A DNA stretch of 64,000 nucleotides, taken from Cacajao melanocephalus (Eukaryota; Chordata; Mammalia; Primates; Pitheciidae). The translations under genes and the position numbers were made by a program. Each line of letters opens with the position of its first letter. The stretch's first letter is position 1. Below the pieces are notes generated by a model. It saw only the letters and a program-made list of their open reading frames with translations, was not told the origin of the DNA and did no database searches. Shown here piece by piece: positions 32,936-63,856 of this stretch. The DNA is taken from NCBI GenBank assembly GCA_963573385.1, contig CAUYLG010059245.1:1-64000 (forward strand), read 5' to 3'.

Positions 32936-33870
32936 TGAACAAACACATAAATACATATTGTCTTATAAACCCATCCTTAACTCCCACATCATAGGTAACT
33001 AACTTTACAATTATTTCATGTACCCACTGAGGCTCTTTTTATTTGCACATGTAACTACGAATGGACGAGCTTATCTCATATAAACCATCCGAGTTTCAGT
33101 TCTGAGTTAATGGTCAATTGCTCTCCTTCCTGAACTACTTTTTCTGTTTAACTCTAGTTGCAAGCACACCAACTCCAGATTCCAGGCACTTCTCAAAAAT
33201 GCGGTGCCCTGGGTTTTACATAAAAGCATTAAAGCCAAGTTAACCAATTTCTTTATGCCTAAGTTTCTAGGCTACCAATTTTATCCGGAAAACACAAGAG
33301 TTAAATGTGGAGGGCTGTGTCAAACACAGCCGCTTTGAAGGCACGACATAAGAATTGCAAACTTTCAGAAATCCGAACGGGGAGCATTAACCAAATACCA
33401 TTTGAACTTAAAAGCAGCTTGAAACCTCTTCCAGTCACTCTCCCAGAGTGACGGAAATGCAGAAATCTGTATTCCAGCCTCAATTCAAGACAGCCTTCTA
33501 GCTGCAATCCCATTTTCAACATTTCATCACTCAAACCCTTTTATTTAAAAAATACTTCAGTTCCTTAGTATTATCACTACAACTAAACCACACAGCTGTG
33601 GCATGGTTGGGGAAAAAAAAAAACTCGAACATCTAGGAGCTCCCCTGCTTTGAGGGCAAATTTAAATTGCAAGCAGTGAGGTAAGGAAAGGGCAGGTATT
33701 TTTGCAAACCTAAGTTTCTCCTAATTAGCAATCTTCTGGGTATCTAAGAAAAACTTTAGATACAAGAAGGGGTGAAATTTGTCTCAGGAGAGTCTTCTGG
33801 AAGAGATGACGATGAACCGAACTCCAAGGCTTTAGAAGGGGCGAAACACTTCAACGGGTGTACCTTCCTG
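32936..33870. other. Upstream flank of SRSF5, unclassified
   Basis: Unique-looking sequence leading into the CpG-rich region. No repeat, exon or defined regulatory motif assigned. Confidence 0.4.
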
Positions 33871-34033
33871 ACTCAGGGACTTGCCGGCCGCGCCCAAGCG
33901 AGTTCCCGCCCTCGGCTCCACCCACCGCAGGCGGAGAGGTCAGCAGCTCGCAGTGTCTGGGTAAGGAAGCACAAGACCGCCGAAACTTCCGTCTTCCCTG
34001 GGTCCCAAGGGGGTGGACCCAAGGCCCAGGGGC

Positions 34034-34049
34034 GTCACCGGAAGTGACG
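34034..34049 (+). promoter_or_regulatory. SRSF5: ETS site inside CRE-half-site palindrome
   Basis: CGTCAC-CGGAA-GTGACG forms a 6-bp inverted repeat around an ETS core (ACCGGAAGT), with TGACG on both strands. It lies just upstream of the presumed transcription start. Confidence 0.55.
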
Positions 34050-34069
34050 CAGGACGCGCCCTCCATTTT

Positions 34070-34208
34070 GTGGAGCGCTAGAGCCGCTAAGTGCGTCAGT
34101 TGTGGAGAGACGTAGACGAGTTAAGTCCTGGTTTGCGTGGAGGCCTACAGCTCCGTCGCAGACTAAGGACCTGTGTGGGTCTTAGCCGCCAAAGACCCCG
34201 TCCGGTAG
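34070..34208 (+). other. SRSF5: SRSF5 exon 1 (5' UTR)
   Basis: A non-coding first exon inferred from the consensus donor CGGTAG|GTGAGT at 34208/34209, the CpG-island position and the need for an upstream exon joined to the acceptor at 35088-35089. The start is approximate. There is no AUG in frame with the main coding sequence. Confidence 0.6.
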
Positions 34209-34628
34209 GTGAGTGGCTCACTTTGAGGGCAACCCTTCTCGGATGGAGGTTTCTTCATGGCCGCTCACATCGTGAGTGGCCGGGGCTGCTTTCTTTGCGG
34301 AGGACGGCGTCTATAATGAGCACAGTTGATTCGAGGTGGGCGCTGGGGCACATCTGCCTTTTGGTATACTCTTTTAAGGGTATTGAGATGGAAGGGCTGT
34401 CACTGTTAGGGTCGTTTTGACAGCGGTTGCGCGCCCCTCCCTGCCAGGCTTAACGTCTTAATTACCCGGACCCGTCGAGTAGTGGGCCGGGTTCTGACTT
34501 TGCTGGCGATGCGGCTGGGCCTTTTTGAGGGCGGCCACAGTGACCCCAGAACGGTGAAGTTGCTGGGAGGAGGCGGGAGAAGGGAGTTTGGCACGCGTAG
34601 CTCTGCTGCTGCTGCTGCTGATTCTGCC

Positions 34629-34640
34629 GCCGCCATTTTG
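34629..34640 (-). promoter_or_regulatory. SRSF5: YY1-type motif in intron 1 CpG segment
   Basis: GCCGCCATTTTG is the reverse complement of the YY1 consensus CAAAATGGCGGC. It is typical close to start sites, so a second, downstream SRSF5 start may exist here. Confidence 0.5.
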
Positions 34641-35089
34641 TGGCCGCGGAGAGCCCGCCCGCCGTTGTTGGCGCAGGCGCGGTCGTAGCGTCGCGAGACT
34701 CCGGCTTCCACCAGCTGTGACGCGCCGGCGAGGCCGCTTTTGGGCTGGCCTTGCGGAGGGCGGGGGCGGCTCCGCCCGCACTTCTCGGTCTTTCCTAACT
34801 GCGGCAGATGGGAGGGGGCCAGAACGCCGCGGAGAGTGTGCGGCTGCGCAGTTTTAGAGGTGGCGGTGGGCGTTGCGGTTGCTGCGTCTGGGCCCTGGGA
34901 GCCACCGTGTTGGGAAGGAGCCGCGTTTTAGTTTTGTCCGCAAGGAGACCGGTCTCATTAGAGGCACTCGGCAGTTTCGTTCATAATATCACTGGGTAAA
35001 CATTTTACGCCGTTTGTTTTTGATTCTTTGATCAGGTAATCCTCTGTGACAGTCATTGCTATTATCTCGGTTGAATTACTTTCTAATAG

Positions 35090-35234
35090 GAAATACTAGC
35101 TGGACATCATGAGTGGCTGTCGAGTATTCATCGGGAGGCTAAATCCAGCGGCCAGGGAGAAGGACGTGGAAAGATTCTTCAAGGGATATGGACGGATAAG
35201 AGATATTGATCTGAAAAGAGGCTTTGGTTTTGTG
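35090..35234 (+). CDS. SRSF5: SRSF5 exon 2 (coding from 35109, residues 1-42)
   Basis: The acceptor is ttctaatag|g (AG 35088-35089) and the donor tgtg|gtaagt at 35235. It encodes the first half of RRM1 and ends in phase 0 after Val42. Confidence 0.96.
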
Positions 35235-38200
35235 GTAAGTGTTTACAACTTGGTGAATTATCTGCTAAGTCGGTAGAGCTTTGATAAGCAGTTGTTTTGA
35301 TCTTGAGTCCAGGTAGAATATTTGCCTAAAGAAAATGTTACCCATTCTTGTGTCTGAATTTTACTGAGGGTGAAAACAACTTAAATTTGGCGGCTCACTG
35401 GAACCCACTCCAGTGGCTCTTTGATTAGGTTTTGCTATATGGTAGTGTCGTTAAGATACTGCCCTGTCCATTCTGTCTCCCGGTTTCAGTGCTCTTAATA
35501 TGCTGTAGAATACTCTTCTAAAGCCATGTTAAGTGTCTTATATTTACATTTTAGGAATTTGAGGATCCGAGGGATGCAGATGATGCTGTGTATGAGCTTG
35601 ATGGAAAAGAACTCTGTAGTGAAAGGTGAGACTCCTGTGTAACTACTTAGTCCTGAGACAGAGCAGATCGGGTCTGCTGGTTTGTTTTTCTAAGTAGATC
35701 TATGTAGTTTAAGTGTATAACGGAGATTTTTCTTCTGTTTTTGTAGGGTTACTATTGAACATGCTAGGGCTCGGTCACGAGGTGGAAGAGGTAGAGGACG
35801 ATACTCTGACCGTTTTAGTAGTCGCAGACCTCGAAATGATAGACGGTATGTGAAGGGTGGATGGCTGCATTGAACGATTATTGTAGGGGTAGCATTTAAG
35901 GTTCAGGAGTTATTAGCAGTGACGATTCCGGGTCGTACCGTATAATCTTTTTTTTTTTTTTTTTTTGAGATGGAGTCTCACACTGTCCCCCGGACTGTCT
36001 TGGCTCACTGCAACCTCTGCCTCCCGGGTTCAAGCAATTCTCCTGCCTCAGGCTCTCGAGTAGCTGGGATTATAGAGGCCCACCACCTTGCCTGGCTAAA
36101 TTTTTATTTATTTTTAGTGGACACGGAGTTTCACTATGTTGGCCAGGCTGGTCTCGAATTCCTGACCTCTTGATCCGCCTTCCTTGGCCTCCCAAAGTGT
36201 TGGAATTACAGGCGTGAGCCACCACGCCTGGCCTGTATAATCTGTTGTTCTATTCCTGTGGTAGCCCATTGTTCTTGATGAATCTTTATGAGTCACAGAA
36301 GAACACAGAAACTGTTGGCAGAACTCATGTCATATCTGATGACTTGACCACAGTTGAACGCAAGTTTTCGTCATTGCATTTCTTCCATTGTGAATACTAA
36401 TTTTCTTCCTCAGAAATGCTCCACCTGTAAGAACAGAAAATCGGCTTATAGTTGAGAATTTATCCTCAAGAGTCAGCTGGCAGGTTTGTTGAAATACAAT
36501 TTCGAGTTATTTTAATTTGGCTTTTTAAAAAAGTTAATGGGTTGCTAATGTTTTATTTTATTAAAAGTAATTTTATCTTAAATTAATGGATTTAATGGAA
36601 TTGTAATTTTAAACATTTAATTAAATGTAATTGGGGGAGATTTTGAATTATGTTAGTGATCAAATGTAAATGTTTTGAGGATATTTTTCTTGTTTTTTAA
36701 AATCAATTTTTAACCAAATATTAAACCCTTTATTTGCCAGCCTGTCTGTGTCGTTGGCCTTATGACGAGGAGTGCCTGTGGGTTATCCTAATCGTTGTCT
36801 TGGTCACTCTTGGTTGGGCCTGGTTGACTTTGCCAGTCAGCTCCTACAGTGATCAGTTGGCCACCTCTAGATCTGTGTTTGCCGGTCTAGACGTTATCGG
36901 TGCACTTCCTTGAAGTGCCAGGTTGCAGCGATCCCAGAGCGTTGATAACGTGATCTGATCCCTAAGTTGAGACCTGTCTTCCTGTAACGCTTCCGAATAA
37001 GAGGTCCGGTCGAAAAGAGTTGAAAGATACGAAATTAGGTGGTCGTTGGAATCCTGATCGCAGTAAAGTGGTCCTTGGTAACTGCTCGAGTAGAACATGT
37101 CTGCATCCGCCAATAGTCTGCTAATAGGGAGGGCTGTGCGATTAAAGGCTTCCATCGATTGGGTAGTGTCCTTCAAGTGGGTGGCGAAGAGCCAGTCGGG
37201 CATATGTCATGAAGGTTTCTCCGACCGATTAATGGTTTGCTGCTTGACTAGCCTAGGGAAATAATAATAAAGGTAAAGTAAACTTTTTTAATGACATATG
37301 GGGCACAAAATAACTGGTGTCTTGTAAATGTTCTGTTTTTTAAATAAAATTTCTCTACTTTAGTCTTTACTTTAAAAATATGTACTGTTTTCCTTTTTTG
37401 TTGTTTTTTTGTTTGTTTTTTTCTTTTGTACTGAGCTCAGTATAGACTAATACTACCTTAATGTTAAAATCTGAATTTCTTTCAGCATTTTGCTTAAAAG
37501 CAATATGCTATTTGCTTATTCCGTGCCCTGACATAGATAATTTTTGAATTCTGATAGAATACAAGTGTGGTAAATGCCATGTTTGTACTTTATCTAACAT
37601 CTTCTCTTTCAGTAGTCTTGTTTTTTTTTTATATCATGTGATTGTTTGTGTGTCCCCTTTCCTCTTCTTTGCTTAACACAATTATCTTGTGTTAAGGATC
37701 TCAAAGATTTCATGAGACAAGCTGGAGAAGTAACGTTTGCGGATGCACATCGACCTAAATTAAATGAAGGGTATGTACTGGAAATTGGAAGTCTTTAAAA
37801 ATATCCTAAAAATTTTACTGTGAACTTAGTTACGAGGACTTAGATTTTGAATATATCAGAATGCAGAGATTCTCCAGGGACAGTTTTGCCTCCTCCCTCC
37901 TCCCCCCACACCTTTGGCAGTGTCTGGAGACATACTTGGTTGTCACAACTTGTTGAGGGAGGATGCTGTTGGCGTCTAGTGGGTAGGGGCTAGGTATCCT
38001 GCTAAGCATCCAATGCATAGGAACTCTCCACCCCAATAATTAATTGGCTCAAAGTGTAACAGGATCAAAACCTTGGTCTTTTAATGTTGTGTTACCCGGA
38101 AATGAGGCTCAGTAGTAGCAACAGCAAAGTGAACACAGAAACGACTTATCTAGGCTGCTGTGTGCAATGTGTGAGACTACAGGATGTATCTATTTTAAAA

Positions 38201-38690
38201 GTGGCTTTTTTCCATTTTAGGGTGGTTGAGTTTGCCTCTTATGGTGATTTAAAGAATGCTATTGAAAAACTTTCTGGAAAGGAAATAAATGGGAGAAAAA
38301 TAAAATTAATTGAAGGCAGCAAAAGGCACAGGTATCTCTCTTTTTAAGTCAAAAGTTATATTGAATGGGTTTGTTGTAGGGTTTTATCTCAGATAAGGCT
38401 GATTTCGTCTCCTTTTTCATAGTAGGTCAAGAAGCAGGTCTCGATCCCGGACCAGAAGTTCCTCTAGGTCTCGTAGCCGATCCCGTTCCCGTAGTCGCAA
38501 ATCTTACAGCCGGTCAAGAAGCAGGAGCCGGAGCCGGAGCCGGAGCAAGTCCCGTTCTGTTAGTAGGTCTCCCGTGCCTGAGAAGAGCCAGAAACGTGGT
38601 TCTTCAAGTAGATCTAAGTCTCCAGCATCTGTGGATCGCCAGAGGTCCCGGTCCCGATCAAGGTCCAGATCAGTTGACAGTGGCAATTAA
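35109..38690 (+). CDS. SRSF5: Serine/arginine-rich splicing factor 5 (SRp40/HRS)
   Basis: A nuclear SR protein that binds exonic enhancers and promotes constitutive and regulated splicing. The CDS joins 35109-35234, 35555-35625, 35747-35845, 36414-36483, 37697-37770, 38221-38331 and 38423-38690, giving 819 nt and 272 residues plus TAA. All junctions are GT-AG and phases agree. RRM1 covers about residues 4-74, with RNP2 VFIGRL (6-11) and RNP1 RGFGFVEF (37-44). A Gly/Arg/Ser linker (about 75-107) follows. The pseudo-RRM2 covers about 108-180, with its family signature SWQDLKD (120-126) split by the exon 5/6 junction. An RS domain runs from about 184 to 272, ending SVDSGN. The 272-residue length is that of the family member as I know it. 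No defect is seen. The start has A at -3. Several alternative-splicing signals are listed separately. The neighbour SLC10A1 is convergent and functionally unrelated. Confidence 0.98.
35555..35625 (+). CDS. SRSF5: SRSF5 exon 3
   Basis: The acceptor is ttacattttag|gaatttg and the donor gaaag|gtgaga. 71 nt, ends in phase 2. It encodes the second half of RRM1 from Glu43. Confidence 0.97.
35747..35845 (+). CDS. SRSF5: SRSF5 exon 4
   Basis: The acceptor is tttttgtag|ggttac and the donor agacg|gtatgt. 99 nt. It encodes the end of RRM1 and the Gly/Arg-rich linker through the first part of Arg99. Confidence 0.97.
35846..36413 (+). other. SRSF5: SRSF5 intron 4, retainable
   Basis: 568 nt, with a reverse Alu in its middle. 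Read-through from exon 4 adds eight codons and stops at TGA 35871-35873, giving a 107-residue product with RRM1 only. This equals the length of the truncated SRp40/HRS isoform described for this gene. The donor (gtatgt) is weaker than consensus. Confidence 0.75.
35949..36234 (-). repeat. Alu in SRSF5 intron 4
   Basis: An Alu antisense to SRSF5 with a short deletion near its left end, between GTATAATCT copies at 35940-35948 and 36235-36243. Confidence 0.95.
36414..36483 (+). CDS. SRSF5: SRSF5 exon 5
   Basis: The acceptor is ttcttcctcag|aaatg and the donor tggcag|gtttgt. 70 nt, residues 99-122. It ends within the SWQ|DLKD signature of the pseudo-RRM. Confidence 0.97.
36741..37272 (+). other. 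SRSF5: Candidate poison cassette exon in SRSF5 intron 5
   Basis: A 532-nt block, bounded by an acceptor-like ctttatttgccag (AG 36739-36740) and a good donor AATAAAG|GTAAAG (37272/37273). It carries about two dozen CpGs although the surrounding intron is AT-rich and CpG-poor, which suggests strong constraint. Inclusion after Gln122 would give 16 new codons and then TAA, and 532 nt also shifts frame, so the transcript should be a nonsense-mediated decay target. Ultraconserved poison exons or retained introns are known in SR-protein genes. That this is SRSF5's element is inferred. The 116-codon minus-strand ORF inside it is not supported. Confidence 0.6.
37697..37770 (+). CDS. SRSF5: SRSF5 exon 6
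   Basis: The acceptor is cttgtgttaag|gatctc and the donor gaagg|gtatgt. 74 nt, residues 123-147 (first part), completing SWQDLKD and the first half of RRM2. Confidence 0.97.
38221..38331 (+). CDS. SRSF5: SRSF5 exon 7
   Basis: The acceptor is tttccattttag|ggtggt and the donor cacag|gtatct. 111 nt. It encodes the second half of the pseudo-RRM (VVEFASY, then the basic EGSKRH end). Confidence 0.97.
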
Positions 38691-39252
38691 ACTGTAAATA
38701 ACTTGCCCTGGGGGCCTTTTTTTAAAAAAACAAAACCAAACAAAAACCACAAAAATTCCCAAACCATACTTGCTAAAAATTCTGGTAAGTATGTGCTTTT
38801 CTGTGGGGGTGGGATTTGGAAGGGGGGTTGGGTTGGGCTGGATATCTTTGTAGATGTGGACCACCAAGGGGTTGTTGAAAACTAATTGTATTAAATGTCT
38901 TTTGATAAGCCTTCCGCTCACATTTTTGTGAATGTCTGAAGTATATAGTTTGTGTATATTGACAGAGCTCTTTTATAACTAAAGCAAATTTAATTTTTTG
39001 TACTAGAAAAAAAATTTGAACATTTTAGTTCCTGGTTATTAAAATATGTTAATTCAGAATTAGTTTAATGCCTCAATTAAACTAATTAATAGCTTTGGAC
39101 ACTTAAAAGAGCTCTAAATTTGCTTGTACATAAAGGCTTAATTTGTTTTCCTTGTTAGGGTCAAGGGTGTCCTCCCACTCTTTAACAGCTGCAGGACAGA
39201 CACATTAAAGCAGCTGTTTGTTATTGATAATAAAATAATATAAAACTCATTT
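38423..39252 (+). CDS. SRSF5: SRSF5 exon 8 (RS domain, 3' UTR; stop 38688-38690)
   Basis: The coding part (38423-38690) specifies the RS domain with many Arg-Ser dipeptides. The acceptor is a tandem catag|tag|gtc. Use of the first AG gives 272 residues and the second AG removes one serine codon. The 3' UTR runs about 560 nt to the poly(A) signal. Confidence 0.94.
39229..39234 (+). terminator. SRSF5: SRSF5 polyadenylation signal
   Basis: AATAAA in 'attgataataaaataat', with ATTAAA slightly upstream at 39204-39209. U-rich sequence follows (cattttt), giving cleavage near 39250. Confidence 0.7.
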
Positions 39253-39255
39253 TTG

Positions 39256-39898
<643 letters not shown>

Positions 39899-40161
39899 TT
39901 GTTTTTGTTTTTTTGAGGCAGGGTCTTGTTGCCCAGGCTGGAATGCAGCTTTGACCTCAAGGGCTCAGACAATCTTGCTTTTTACCTCCTGAGTAGCCAG
40001 GACTACAGGCATGCACCACTGCTTGTGGCTAGTTTTTTATTTTTGTGGAGACAGGGTCTTGCTATGTTGCCCATGCTGGTCTTAAATTACTGGACTCAAG
40101 TGATCTTCCTAACTTGGCCTCCCAGAGTGCTGGGATTACAGATGTGAACCACAGTGTCCAG
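39899..40161 (-). repeat. Alu, second of a pair
   Basis: A diverged reverse Alu with a deletion in the first monomer, directly joined to the previous one. Confidence 0.93.
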
Positions 40162-40955
40162 TTATGATGCAGTTTTGGTGGTCAGATAAAGTTTCTTTTT
40201 ATCAATAAACAAGAATGCTTAAGGGACTTTGACATGCTACTTTCTGTCCTAAGTATGGGATAGTATATGGTTAGGGGAAAACAATAGTGCAAAATGCATA
40301 AAGTCTTAGATCCACATGAATGTTAGACTTACATGTTTGAGCTTTCAAGCCCTGCCTTGTGTACAAAACGAGCTTTATTGATAGAGGAATTTTAAGACTC
40401 TTAGATAATCTTAGTTCTCTGGGGGTTAGACTACATAAATATTGAGAAACAGTGAATAACATCTATGTAGTATCTGAGAGTAGCCAGGCACTGTTTCAAG
40501 TGCCATATATTGCCCCTAGCCTTATAAGGTATTTGGAAGAAGGCAGAACTACTAGAAGCACTGGAAAAATGTAGCTTTTAGCTTCCTGAAAGTATGGGGA
40601 TTGGGGAGTGGCAATCTCCCATTTTGGAGAATTGAAAGGTTTTTGGTATCCTTAATTTTTAAAAGGCCACTTCCCTGCTGTTTCTAACACTAGAACAGGC
40701 CATGGAAGTTTAAAGCTGGTAATCGTTTAAGAGTTGGTATACTTGTTGAATTAGTTGAGGGAACAAGGTTTGTTTTAATCAGTGGTGAAATCTAGAATTT
40801 TCTTAGCGTCTCTGAAGACAGTACTTGGTCAGCCTGAAGTTGCTATCAAAAGCAACTTTCCCCCCTTTGGGGTTTTAAAACATGGCTACTCAGTGCAGTA
40901 TGGTAGTATGTTGATGTTTTTCACCTCTACCCTTAAGACAATCAGACTGAAACTT
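40162..40955. other. Intergenic between convergent genes
   Basis: No exon, repeat or regulatory site recognised. Confidence 0.4.
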
Positions 40956-41403
40956 TTTAAGATGGAGTCTTGCTCTTTTGCCCAATTTGGGCGATCCTGA
41001 GTTCAAGCGATTTTCCTGCCTCAGCCTTTCATGTAGCTGGGATTACAGGTACCTACCCCATGCCCAGCTAATTTTTGTATTTTTAGTACAGGCGGGGTTT
41101 CACCCTGTTGGCCAGGCTGGTTTTGAACTCCTGACCTCAAGTTACGCTCTACTAACCACCTCTACTCTTAGGCTCTTGGAGTCAGAGACATTCCCGGGGT
41201 CACATAGGGAGTTGGTAGGGCCGGCCCATGCTCTAGTGCCCAGGTGACTTCAGGTAGGCTACCATGCTTTCTCCATGGTGGGCCAGACTTAGATGCCGGA
41301 AGACGTTGGTTCGAGTCCTGACTCTTCCATCCCAAATGCAGATTCTAAGAAAGCTCCTAACCTCCTCAGCCTCCCAAAGTGCTGGGGTTACAGGTGTGAG
41401 CCA
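40956..41403 (-). repeat. Alu split by MIR-like insertion or rearrangement
   Basis: Reverse Alu segments at 40956-41143 and 41358-41403 are collinear but separated by about 215 bp of non-Alu sequence. The intervening part includes a MIR-like patch ('cgttggttcgagtcctgac'). Confidence 0.75.
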
Positions 41404-41410
41404 GTGTGGC

Positions 41411-41700
41411 GTTTTTTTTTTTTCCTGGAGACGTCTTGCTTGGTCACCCAGGTTGGACTGTGTGGTGTCATCTCGACTCACTGCAACATCTACCTCCCAG
41501 GCTCAAATGATTCTCAAGTCTTAGCCTCCCAGTAGCTAGAATTACAGGCGCCTGTCACCATGTCTGGCTGATTTTAATAAGAGACAAGGTTTGACAATGT
41601 TGGCCAGGCTGGTCTCAAGTCCTGACCAGAAATGATCTATCTGCCTGCCTCAGCCTCCTAAAGTGTTGGGATTACAGGCGTGAGCCACGATGCCTGGCCA
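41411..41700 (-). repeat. Alu, diverged
   Basis: A reverse Alu from the T-tract at 41412 to 'gccacgatgcctggcca'. Confidence 0.93.
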
Positions 41701-42208
41701 GGACTTAAGCTGCTTTTAATCTTAGAAGTGTTAGGGAATACAATAAGTTCCTTTGAAAAAGTGACAGAGAAATAAGTAGATTTTGTCTCAAAAAGGGACT
41801 CAAAACCAGACTTGAGAGGTCATGGGGAGTGTGGATGTAATCCTAAGGAAAAGTTTAGGACCTGCCTTTGCAGGGCATGGTTGAACCTTTGTTTTCCATG
41901 TTTATGTTTCTTTCATCTTTATTCCTTCCTAAGGACAGTTTGAGTTCCACCCTATCTTCCTCAAAATCTAAACAAATGTATTCTTACATAACTGTGTAAC
42001 CAAGTCTCTTAGCAGATGATGTTGATTAGATAATAGAGAAAACAGTTTGAATAGGTAGGTATATGGATATAATCAGCAAAAATGGTAGGTATTAGCCTAT
42101 TCAAAGATCTGCATATTTAAGAGGATGTTAGTGATCCAAATTTGTAATTCTTGTTTTGGTGTTGGGAGTCTTTGTTAGTCCTGCACATTTGCCAAGTCCT
42201 GCACATTT
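41701..42208. other. Intergenic, nothing recognised
   Basis: AT-rich. A 14-bp direct repeat AGTCCTGCACATTT occurs at 42176-42189 and 42195-42208. Confidence 0.45.
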
Positions 42209-42249
42209 TACAAATAAAACCAAACTGTATTGTCTTGGTTTTATTTGTA
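42209..42249. terminator. Inverted repeat with poly(A) hexamers on both strands
   Basis: Perfect 15-bp arms (42209-42223, 42235-42249) around an 11-nt loop. AATAAA occurs at 42213-42218 on + and at 42240-42245 on -. It lies beyond both gene ends, so it could act as a backup bidirectional terminator. That role is inferred. Confidence 0.4.
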
Positions 42250-42770
42250 CCCGACCATACAAAATGATATAAAAGTCCCAAGTAACTAAGCATGATTGAC
42301 TTTTTGCAAGTGTTAATATTGTTAATCATTTACTTGATCTTTATTTGCATATGATTTGCAAAATGTTGGAATATCATTAGAGACGATTGGAAATTTGTGA
42401 ATTCTAGCTGTTTGAATATTTTTCTTTGAATTGGGAAACCACTCATTTTGGCAATAGTTTGCCGTATTGTTTTGGGGGCCCTTTGTGTTAAAACCAGATA
42501 CCTAATGAATTTAAGAGATAAGTGAGATAACATTGTGTTCGTGTATGTTTCCTGTTTTCTCCTTGTCAAAGTTTTTCACCTCTGCTAACTCAATGCATTC
42601 TCCCAGTTTTTTCATTTCATTAGCTGTTTTTGAGTTTGTTTTGCCTAACTGCATCTTGTGTTCACTTTTGCATATTTGGTGTCAAATTTGACTTTTCAGG
42701 AGCATCACCCCAATCATGTCAAAAGGGAAGAAATGGGATCTGAATTTTTTAGGTTGAAACTTCTGAAGTC
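42250..42770. other. Downstream flank of SLC10A1
   Basis: AT-rich sequence without recognised features. Confidence 0.4.
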
Positions 42771-42793
42771 TAATACTACAGTATTTTTGAGCA

Positions 42794-42799
42794 TTTATT
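42794..42799 (-). terminator. SLC10A1: SLC10A1 polyadenylation signal
   Basis: tttatt on + gives AATAAA on -, about 395 nt beyond the stop codon, a suitable 3' UTR length. Cleavage is expected near 42775. No closer canonical hexamer was noticed. Confidence 0.55.
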
Positions 42800-43192
42800 T
42801 CTCTTTTGGGTCACAGAACTTGAAATGGGATTTGGGTATTTGAGTATTGGATAAAACACATATATTGGTTAGTTCAGAAATTTAGTGACTTAAGATGCTT
42901 ATCAGGCACTGTTACAGAGATCCCGGCAAGAGGCAGATTTGGTTTCTGGTTTCATAGAGTTTACAGTCACTGAACAAGTCTTTAAGTAGCAAATTCTAAG
43001 TTGGGGATAGGTGAGGCTTCTTGGGTAGACACCCTGTCTGTGTTCCCGGCCAAGGCTTGACGATTCTGATAGATGTAGTAGAAATGCTGGAGAGACTCAG
43101 GCAAGACTGGTGTTTTTGCTGCTCTCTGTAGTTCACCAGACTGGCTTTCGGAATTTGCTTTGGGACCAGAATCCAGGCCGCCGTGGGAGGGG

Positions 43193-63856
<20,664 letters not shown>

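Larger units (their letters stand above)
33871..34995 (+). promoter_or_regulatory. SRSF5: CpG island and promoter region of SRSF5
   Basis: About 1.1 kb of high GC with abundant CpG, repeat-free and TATA-less, overlapping the first exon and part of intron 1. It carries an ETS/CRE-like palindrome at 34034-34049, a (CTG)6 run at 34603-34620 and a perfect YY1-type motif at 34629-34640. The many ORFs here on both strands are composition artefacts. Expected behaviour is that of a broadly active housekeeping-type promoter, inferred from composition. Confidence 0.85.

Noticed and set aside
34458..34781. Overlapping ORFs in the CpG island on both strands
   Set aside because: GC-rich sequence lacks stop codons by composition. 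These overlap the SRSF5 promoter and intron 1.
36853..37203. 116-codon minus-strand ORF within SRSF5 intron 5
   Set aside because: It lies wholly in the constrained block that better fits a poison exon. No domain is recognised, there is no promoter on that strand and the composition reflects the conserved sequence.
41308..41318. tRNA T-loop-like GGTTCGAGTCC
   Set aside because: No acceptor stem, anticodon arm or A box can be placed. MIR elements are tRNA-derived and explain it.
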